A stretch of DNA of 64,000 bases from Candidatus Binatia bacterium (GTDB lineage Bacteria; Desulfobacterota; Binatia; Bin18): NCBI GenBank assembly GCA_022826945.1, contig JAJDTY010000073.1, positions 372,001 to 436,000 of the forward strand. The letters run 5' to 3'. The notes under the pieces were generated by a model. It did no database searches. It saw only the letters and a list, made by a program, of their open reading frames with translations, and was not told the origin of the DNA. The position numbers and the translations under genes are program-made. This document shows positions 58,846-64,000 of the stretch, piece after piece (positions within the stretch are counted from its first letter, which is position 1; each line of letters opens with the position of its first letter).

Positions 58846-59436
58846 TCAGTTTTCAACATCCTTTATCCAGCCTTTCTCTTTGAGATATGCCGCCTCCATT
58901 ATAGCAGGCATCTGCTCTTCTATTATAATGCGTTCCACCTCATGATCATCTTTTGGGTTCAGGCTATTAACCCACTCCTCAATTTCGTTCAACTTTGTCT
59001 CGTAGTCTTGTTGATTCTTTTCGTGCATTCGGCTTTGATCATCAAGTATTTCCAATTGTCTTGCAAAACAGCTATCCTCGTCATGGCATACATCCTCCCC
59101 ATTCTGTTTTCGGAAATTAATAGTGTGAACTTTCACTTGAAGCTCACGAAGTGAGTCTATACCAACATATCGCATGATGTATTCTAACAGTGCTTTATCG
59201 GATTTCTCGTAAATCTCTCGCACTTGACGCCCTAACACGATCCTCCAGAGTTCCCTATTGATGAGCTTCTTAATTTGTTCCTCGCTCCCCTCGATTGCTC
59301 TAAGCTTCTTGAGTTCTTCAACAACCTCCCTCCCGCTTTGTTCCTTGCTTTCCTCAACTGGCTCATCCTCTGTCCACCCAGGGACACTAATGAGTAATGC
59401 CACGACCAGACCTGCCGCGATCCAGAGAGCAGGCAT
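58846..59436 (-). CDS. Secreted coiled-coil orphan protein
   Basis: The 196-residue precursor has a signal peptide (LWIAAGLVVALLISVPGWTE) and a mature part that is charged and largely helical (EELKKLRAIEGSEEQIKKLINRE, ILDDQSRMHEKNQQDYETKLNEIEEW) with two cysteines (DVCHDEDSCF) that could form a disulfide. I recognise no family. Codons are richer in A and T than in neighbouring genes, suggesting transfer. It begins on the minus strand and stops 20 bases inside the left end of the candidate transposon. The 287 bases upstream of it (59437-59723) hold no gene I can support. Confidence 0.7.
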   Translation of the reverse strand: MPALWIAAGLVVALLISVPGWTEDEPVEESKEQSGREVVEELKKLRAIEGSEEQIKKLINRELWRIVLGRQVREIYEKSDKALLEYIMRYVGIDSLRELQVKVHTINFRKQNGEDVCHDEDSCFARQLEILDDQSRMHEKNQQDYETKLNEIEEWVNSLNPKDDHEVERIIIEEQMPAIMEAAYLKEKGWIKDVEN

Positions 59437-59723
59437 ACGTCACCTCTCTTTCCGTGTGTTGCAGGATCAAACAAGCAGAAAGGGGTCGGAAGCGACAGGT
59501 GCGAGAGGCGAGGGGGCAGCCGCTGCCCGGCTGATCCAGGTTGCTGAGCCGTGTCTTCATCGCGCAAATGTACTGCGAGGTCTTGCCTATTCGAGTGTAC
59601 GGGCCATGACTCCCAAACAACTAGACTCTGTTGTATTCGGCGAGTGACCTGACATGCGGATCACTTGCACGATGAAGACGGACCTAGAATAGAGAAGAAG
59701 CAACTGAGGCGTCAAGCGTAGCT

Positions 59724-59963
59724 TCAGGCTGCCTTGTTACTTTTCGCAGGGCGGAGCGACCCCTGTTTATCGATATGCTCCAGCAGCTTCATGAGCGTAG
59801 CTCGCGTATTCTCCTCAAGATCGTCCTTATTGTTAGACACATGGATATGAATACCATATGCTTCCCAGGCATGGTCTTCCGTATAGACGAAGCACACCTC
59901 AACCGACCCTTGCTTACCGCTAATTGGACAAAAACTCTCTTGCTGTGTTGGAGGATTACTCAT
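59724..59963 (-). CDS. Small orphan protein, divergent partner
   Basis: The 79-residue product (MSNPPTQQESFCPISGKQGSVEVCFVYTE...) has no signal peptide or recognisable domain; it contains two cysteines and ends with a basic tail. Its ribosome-binding site GAGG lies inside the coding sequence of the divergent gene at 59962, six bases before the ATG. The two start codons overlap in one CATG. Its strong site and compact placement suggest it is real. Confidence 0.6.
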   Translation of the reverse strand: MSNPPTQQESFCPISGKQGSVEVCFVYTEDHAWEAYGIHIHVSNNKDDLEENTRATLMKLLEHIDKQGSLRPAKSNKAA

Positions 59964-60153
59964 GCCTTACCTCATTTCTCAGGACTCACAGAATGAAACC
60001 TGGACCTGGAAGTTAGTGGTTGATGGTACTCATGAAATTGCTAGGGCCTCATCCCCATTCCCAACTGAAGAAGCTTGTCGTGAAGGCATTGAACAGGTCA
60101 GGCGCGAGACAAGAACGGCGCTAGTGCAATATGAGGGAGAGACACCCACTTAG
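59962..60153 (+). CDS. Small DUF1508/YegP-like protein
   Basis: The 63-residue product MPYLISQDSQNETWTWKLVV... has the pattern of one YegP/DUF1508 repeat (W-x-W-x-L, an alanine/serine turn, EEACREGIEQVR). GGAGG lies seven bases before the ATG, inside the divergent gene. Its stop codon TAG falls inside the first right-end repeat of the candidate transposon (60148-60158). YegP-type proteins have no established function. The domain call is from pattern only. Confidence 0.6.
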   Translation: MPYLISQDSQNETWTWKLVVDGTHEIARASSPFPTEEACREGIEQVRRETRTALVQYEGETPT

Positions 60154-60202
60154 GCAGTTGTCTCGTGACTTAGGCAGTGGAGCACTCACTTAGGCAAGTA
60201 CT
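60148..60202 (+). repeat. Right iterated end: three motif copies at exact 20-bp spacing
   Basis: ACTTAGGCAGT at 60148 and 60168 and ACTTAGGCAAG at 60188 are spaced by exactly 20 bases, about two helical turns, placing the sites on one face of the DNA. The array ends at AAGTACT, directly beside the right TGTATGTA copy. Confidence 0.7.
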
Positions 60203-60210
60203 TGTATGTA
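60203..60210. repeat. Right copy of 8-bp direct repeat TGTATGTA
   Basis: It is identical to 58783-58790 and lies directly outside the right inverted end of the candidate transposon. Confidence 0.65.
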
Positions 60211-60211
60211 T

Positions 60212-60654
60212 GGTAGTGTCTCACTTTGAAAATTGCCGATCCATCAACACGCGCCAGTCCTCCGTCCTCCCTTGTCATCGTTGTCAGACTGCCCGGGGTT
60301 CCGACTCCTGCACTCGCTTCCTCGGGCCGCGAGGCCTCCGCTCCCCGGCGCGATCCTGGCTCGCGCGGTCCAGGAACTCTCTTGACACGATTGCCAGTCC
60401 GGCTGTCTCCCCCAAAAATGTGCCCGGTCCCATACCCGAGGCTCGGCATACCCCTGGGCCTCCGCTCCTGGGCTCATCCCCCGGGCCGTATCTGGCCGCC
60501 CCCGCCTCGGGGCCGGGCGCTCCCACTTCTGTCTTCACTCCCGGCATGGTCACTCAAGGCTGGGGCGCAACGCAATTCTCATAGAAGGCGTTCGGCTGTG
60601 AGGGGCTGGTGTGACAAACACACAGAAGGAAGAAATGTAAAGGGAGACACTACC
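60212..60654. mobile_element. 443-bp element remnant bounded by GGTAGTGTCTC inverted repeats
   Basis: GGTAGTGTCTCACTTT (60212-60227) and AAAGGGAGACACTACC (60639-60654) are inverted repeats with one mismatch in 16. A third, solitary copy of the end is at 32131-32149. The interior is GC-rich and carries overlapping open frames on both strands without recognisable domains, so I call no gene in it. It begins one base after the right TGTATGTA. No direct repeat flanks it. The remaining bases to 60804 show no gene either. The IS family cannot be assigned. Confidence 0.5.
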
Positions 60655-60804
60655 GTGTGCGTTATCTGCATCTGCCGCTCTGCAAGGCTTGGCCAGAGCA
60701 TTTTCAGGTTATCGACCGACTGTCTCAGGCGAGGTCTGGTCGAAGGCAGAGAACAGCGCTAGTATTGGCTCATATTCACTGAGACGTTCGCAAACCGGCC
60801 CACT

Positions 60805-62028
60805 ATGGCCAAACGAAAAAGGGGGTGCAGTGTGAGTGCGCTGGATCATATTCGAATACTCGATTTAACCCAATTTGAGGCTGGCCCTTCGTGTACTGAA
60901 ATTTTGGCCTTTCTTGGTGCGGACGTGGTGAAGGTCGAGCCACCCAAAGGAGGGGACCAAGGTCGGTATCTTATTACCGATAAACCGGGACTCGATTCGC
61001 CCTATTTCCTCTTGTTGAACGCCAGCAAAAAAAGCATCAGCATCAATCTCAAAAGCGAAAAAGGGATGAGCCTCTTTAAGCAACTCGTGCCGCATTTTGA
61101 CGTCCTGGTCGAGAATTACGGCCCCGGCGCCATCGCCAATCTGGGTCTGGGATATGACGTTGTCTCGGCAATCAATCCGCGGATCGTCTATGCTCAGGTC
61201 AAAGGGTTTGGAACCTACGGTCCATATTCTGGATTCAAGAGCTTTGACATGATTGCGCAGGCCACCGGTGGAGCCATGAGTGTCACGGGCACTCAGGACA
61301 CGCCACCGCTTCGTCCCGGTCCGACCATAGGCGATACCGGAACCGGAATCCACTGCGCCGTTGGCATTCTCTCGGCCCTGCTCCAGCGCGAGAAAACCGG
61401 TACGGGTCAGCGGGTCGAAGTGGCCATGCAGGATGCGGTAGTGAATCTGACCCGCATTGGCATGATGAGTCATTATTACGGCAGCGTCCCAGCACAACGC
61501 TCGGGCAATCGGCTCGCGGCCATGGCCCCAACCGATCTCTACCCATGCGCGCCAGGTGGTCCCAACGACTATGCCTACATTATTAACACCACCCCGGCGA
61601 TGTGGGAGGGAACCCTGACAACCATCGGACGCGCGGACCTCATCAACGATCCACGTTTTTGCGACCAGAAGAGTCGTAATGAACACTTTGATGAAGTGTT
61701 TGCCATCATTGCGGACTGGACCAAACAGCGCGACAAATTTGCGGTTATGGAAGCCTTTGGCAAGGTGGGGGTGCCGTGTGGAGCCGTGCTCGACAGCGGC
61801 GATATCCTCGCCAACGAACACCTCAAAGAGCGCGGCATGATTACCACCGTCGAGCATCCGACGCGTGGGTGTTTCACTATGCCGGGCTGCGCGGTCCAGA
61901 TGTCAGATTCTCCGGCCGAGGTTCATCCCGCTCCGCTCTTGGGGCAGCATAACGCCGATATTCTCGGCTCCCTGCTGGGTCTGACTGAAGGCGATTTGGC
62001 CGGACTCAAGGACGACGGCATTATCTAG
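60805..62028 (+). CDS. Class III CoA-transferase (CaiB/BaiF/formyl-CoA transferase family)
   Basis: The 407-residue product shows the family signatures RILDLTQFEAGPSCTEILAFLGADVVKVEPPKGGDQGR, LLLNASKKSISINLKSEKGM, the active-site aspartate region FKSFDMIAQATGGAMSVTG, and GPTIGDTGTGIHCAVGILSALL. It moves CoA between carboxylic acids; the substrate is unknown. The start may be ATG 60805 or, with GGGGG just upstream, GTG 60832, which gives the more usual N-terminus SALDHIRILDL. An etfD-like gene follows 84 bases later, which hints at acyl-CoA catabolism. Confidence 0.92.
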   Translation: MAKRKRGCSVSALDHIRILDLTQFEAGPSCTEILAFLGADVVKVEPPKGGDQGRYLITDKPGLDSPYFLLLNASKKSISINLKSEKGMSLFKQLVPHFDVLVENYGPGAIANLGLGYDVVSAINPRIVYAQVKGFGTYGPYSGFKSFDMIAQATGGAMSVTGTQDTPPLRPGPTIGDTGTGIHCAVGILSALLQREKTGTGQRVEVAMQDAVVNLTRIGMMSHYYGSVPAQRSGNRLAAMAPTDLYPCAPGGPNDYAYIINTTPAMWEGTLTTIGRADLINDPRFCDQKSRNEHFDEVFAIIADWTKQRDKFAVMEAFGKVGVPCGAVLDSGDILANEHLKERGMITTVEHPTRGCFTMPGCAVQMSDSPAEVHPAPLLGQHNADILGSLLGLTEGDLAGLKDDGII

Positions 62029-62112
62029 TCGGTGACCCCGTTCCTCAAGAGAGGTACCCTTGCGGCTCCGCCCCAAAGCTGACACAAAAAAGAGCCGTAT
62101 AGGAGGACAGGC

Positions 62113-64000
62113 ATGGAAGAGGTCACCAGAGAAATTTTGTGGAATATCTCACTGACGGGCAAGGTCGTGATGTATGTCCTCCTGTTCACGACCTTCTTTG
62201 GTGCACCGCTCTATCTCGCCTACGAATGGTGGAATCGGATTAAACACGGGTCTGCGACGACGCGGATTGATAATATTCCAGAGCGGACCAAACTGTTTCT
62301 CCTCGAAGCCTTTGGGCAGGGGAACGTCGTGCAGGAAAAGCCGGGTGGCCTCTACCATCTGACGCTGTTTGTCGCTTTCTTTGGCCTGTTCATTGGGACT
62401 GGGTTGGTCACCCTTGAGCATGACACGCCCATGCACTTCTATTTTGGCGCTTTCTACAAAGTCTATAAATTGGTCCTCGATACCTGCGGGGTGTTGCTCA
62501 TTGCCGCCTGCGGATTGTTTCTGTATCGCCGCTACGTCCAGCAGCCAGCGGCCCACGCCGGTCCGGCTCAAGAAAAAATGGTTGATAATTTCGAGAACCG
62601 CGTCGGCTATGGCCTGCCGTTAGTGCTCATCCTGCTCATTGGCGTGACCGGCCTCATGCTTGAGGGGGTACGTATTCATACCAACCCCGCGAGTCATCCG
62701 GGCTGGGCCTATGCCGGGATGGCGTTTGCCGGTGTTTTTGCCCTGGCCGATGCAGGAGAAGGTACGCATCAAATCGTATGGTGGGTGCACCTGCTCATTA
62801 TCACCGCATTTTTCGGCCTGATTCCGTTTACCAAGATGCGGCATATATTCCTGGCACCGGTCAATATCTTCTTCAGCAATCTGAAACCACGCGGCCATCT
62901 GGAGCCGATTACCGACTTTGAAACTGCAGAGACCTTCGGCGTCTCACAGGTTGAGGAGTATAGCTGGAAACAACTGCTCGACATGGCGTCCTGCCTTGAA
63001 TGCGGACGCTGTACGCTCAACTGTCCCACGGTCAATACGGATAAGCCGCTGAATCCCAAAAAACTGGTCATGGTTCAACGTGAGCATCTCATCCAAAAGA
63101 CGCCCTTCCTCTTGCAGCTTGCTGCGGTCAAGGCGCAGAACGCGCAAAACGGCGAGCAGGTTGAGCTGCCGGTCTGGGAGGGGGCGGATATGGTTACCGA
63201 GGTGGCGACCGAAGATGTCATCTGGGGCTGTACGACGTGTGGTTGGTGTGAGGAGGGCTGTCCGGTCAATATCGAACATATTCAGCGGATTGTGGACATG
63301 CGGCGCTACGATGTGATGATGGAAGCACGGTTTCCACAAGAAGTGGTCAACGTCTTCAAAGGCTTGGAAACCAATTCCAACCCGTGGAATCTGGGGTTTG
63401 ACAAACGCGCGGATTGGGCGGCTGGTCTGGGTGTGAAGACCCTGGCCGAAGACCCCGAAGCCGATGTGCTGTATTGGGTTGGCTGCGCCGGTTCGTTCGA
63501 TGAACGCAACCAAAAAGTCTCCACCGCCATGGTCAACATCTTACAGAAGGCTGGCGTGCGCTTTGCCATTCTGGGTAAAGAGGAAGGCTGTACGGGTGAT
63601 CCGGCGCGGCGCTTGGGCAACGAATATCTTTACAGCATGCTGGCTGAGCAAAATGTCCAGACCTTGAATGGCTATAACGTCAAGGAAGTGATTACCCAGT
63701 GTCCGCACTGCTTCCATACGATTGCCAACGAATATCCGGACCTGGGCGGGAACTACAAAGTCTACCACAGCTCGGAGTATATCGAGGAGTTGGTCAAGCG
63801 AGACAAGATCAACCCGCGCATCCTGAATGAACAGAACACCACCTTCCACGACCCCTGCTATTTGAGTCGTCACAATGGTCGCTATGCGCCGCCTCGGGAG
63901 GCGTTGCGGGCCATTCCAGGTATTAAGCTTAATGATATCGAGCAGTCGAAAAACCGTACCTTCTGTTGTGGTGCTGGTGGTGGCTCGGTCTGGAAAGAAG
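62113..64000 (+). CDS. EtfD-like membrane iron-sulfur oxidoreductase (3' end beyond the window)
   Basis: This gene is not in the track because it runs off the right edge; I translated 629 codons from ATG 62113, which has AGGAGG upstream. The N-terminal part has about five or six membrane helices of the nitrate-reductase-gamma type (VVMYVLLFTTFFGAPLYLAYEW, HLTLFVAFFGLFIGTGLVTLEH, GYGLPLVLILLIGVTGLMLEG...). Two 4Fe-4S motifs follow (CLECGRCTLNCP near 293 and CTTCGWCEEGCP near 377), then two cysteine-rich CCG domains (VGCAGSFD, CPHCFHT, HDPCYLSRHN, FCCGAGGG). This is the layout of EtfD, which passes electrons from electron-transfer flavoprotein to quinones in beta-oxidation; a heterodisulfide-reductase-like role is the alternative. 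Confidence 0.85.
   Translation, partial: MEEVTREILWNISLTGKVVMYVLLFTTFFGAPLYLAYEWWNRIKHGSATTRIDNIPERTKLFLLEAFGQGNVVQEKPGGLYHLTLFVAFFGLFIGTGLVTLEHDTPMHFYFGAFYKVYKLVLDTCGVLLIAACGLFLYRRYVQQPAAHAGPAQEKMVDNFENRVGYGLPLVLILLIGVTGLMLEGVRIHTNPASHPGWAYAGMAFAGVFALADAGEGTHQIVWWVHLLIITAFFGLIPFTKMRHIFLAPVNIFFSNLKPRGHLEPITDFETAETFGVSQVEEYSWKQLLDMASCLECGRCTLNCPTVNTDKPLNPKKLVMVQREHLIQKTPFLLQLAAVKAQNAQNGEQVELPVWEGADMVTEVATEDVIWGCTTCGWCEEGCPVNIEHIQRIVDMRRYDVMMEARFPQEVVNVFKGLETNSNPWNLGFDKRADWAAGLGVKTLAEDPEADVLYWVGCAGSFDERNQKVSTAMVNILQKAGVRFAILGKEEGCTGDPARRLGNEYLYSMLAEQNVQTLNGYNVKEVITQCPHCFHTIANEYPDLGGNYKVYHSSEYIEELVKRDKINPRILNEQNTTFHDPCYLSRHNGRYAPPREALRAIPGIKLNDIEQSKNRTFCCGAGGGSVWKE

Larger units (their letters stand above)
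58791..60202. mobile_element. Candidate non-autonomous transposon of 1412 bp with iterated ends
   Basis: The element is bounded by the direct repeat TGTATGTA on both sides. Its ends are inverted relative to each other: left GGTACTGTCCTAAGT, right (reverse complement) AGTACTTGCCTAAGT, 12 of 14 identical from the GTACT onward. Each end then repeats the core CCTAAGT motif every 20 bp: two copies at the left (TAAG at 58801 and 58821) and three at the right (ACTTAGGCAGT at 60148, 60168 and ACTTAGGCAAG at 60188). Such phased sites resemble the multiple transposase-binding sites of large transposons. No transposase lies inside. The contents are three small orphan genes of visibly lower GC than the flanks. 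Confidence 0.65.

Noticed and set aside
60148-60202. Three regularly spaced repeats considered as a CRISPR array
   Set aside because: The repeat is only 11 bases with 9-base spacers and a copy in inverted orientation at the other end of the island; no cas genes are present.
60226-60762. Plus-strand ORF of 178 aa and overlapping minus-strand ORFs in the 443-bp element
   Set aside because: Proline/arginine-rich translation on both strands, typical of GC-rich non-coding sequence; it runs through the right inverted repeat and out of the element.
60865-61857. Long minus-strand ORF of 330 aa opposite the CoA-transferase gene
   Set aside because: It is the antisense shadow of a gene with clear family motifs; its translation has no recognisable domain and no ribosome-binding site.
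62944-63513. Minus-strand ORF of 189 aa within the etfD-like gene
   Set aside because: Antisense to a gene with intact iron-sulfur motifs.

Overview
The window looks like a chromosomal contig from a Gram-negative bacterium of moderate GC. It carries a complete tolQRAB-pal-cpoB envelope set, LepA, LepB, RseP and an AsmA-like protein, which together imply an outer membrane. The taxonomic placement is uncertain. The mix of housekeeping blocks with CoA-transferase, DUF711, DUF4212 symporter and EtfD-like genes recalls deltaproteobacterial-like or Tectomicrobia (Entotheonella-like) lineages, but that is an impression, not a result. The window is cut inside lepB at the left and inside an etfD-like gene at the right.

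Positions 1-27.6 kb lie almost entirely on the minus strand and hold core functions. Reading in the direction of transcription from 27.6 kb down: tolQ-tolR-tolA-tolB-pal-cpoB (cell-envelope integrity); ribF-rluD; rho with a clear sigma70-type promoter and long leader; the classical rpsB-tsf-pyrH-frr-uppS-cdsA-rseP block (translation, UMP kinase, undecaprenyl-PP and CDP-diacylglycerol synthesis, without dxr); tsaB; mdh-sucC-sucD (TCA cycle); a TPR protein; ndk; rlmN; mtnP and a PfkB kinase; a small sugar cluster (glycosyltransferase, UDP-xylose-synthase-like, GalE-like); lepA and lepB.

Positions 27.8-38.3 kb run on the plus strand: gap-tpiA-secG (pgk absent), an FAD oxidoreductase, tRNA-Leu(GAG), a two-copy M16 protease, prmA-rsmE, gshB and a YhhQ-type transporter. 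A glycosyltransferase, tRNA-Phe(GAA) and a DUF4212/SSS symporter pair with a CBS protein follow. Positions 42-55 kb are mixed accessory metabolism and envelope genes: cupin, VanZ-like, DUF711, an HTH-HEAT-HtrA run, VOC protein, cyanobacterial-type ispH, class III alcohol dehydrogenase, an acyl-CoA-dehydrogenase-like flavoprotein, AsmA-like protein and alpha/beta hydrolase.

Positions 55-60.8 kb are the plastic part. They contain a frameshifted DUF4124 gene, a decayed IS5-family insertion sequence with recognisable ends, a 189-bp MITE-like element directly abutting it, an amino-acid-type ABC substrate-binding protein, and a 1.4-kb lower-GC island. The island (58791-60202) has inverted ends built from a motif repeated every 20 bp, is flanked by a perfect 8-bp direct repeat, carries no transposase and holds three small orphan genes, two of which diverge from a shared CATG start. 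A second 443-bp element bounded by GGTAGTGTCTC inverted repeats lies next to it, and a solitary copy of that end lies at 32131-32149 beside a truncated gene. After this come a class III CoA-transferase and the etfD-like iron-sulfur membrane protein. The island at 58.8-60.2 kb is the strongest candidate for something undescribed.
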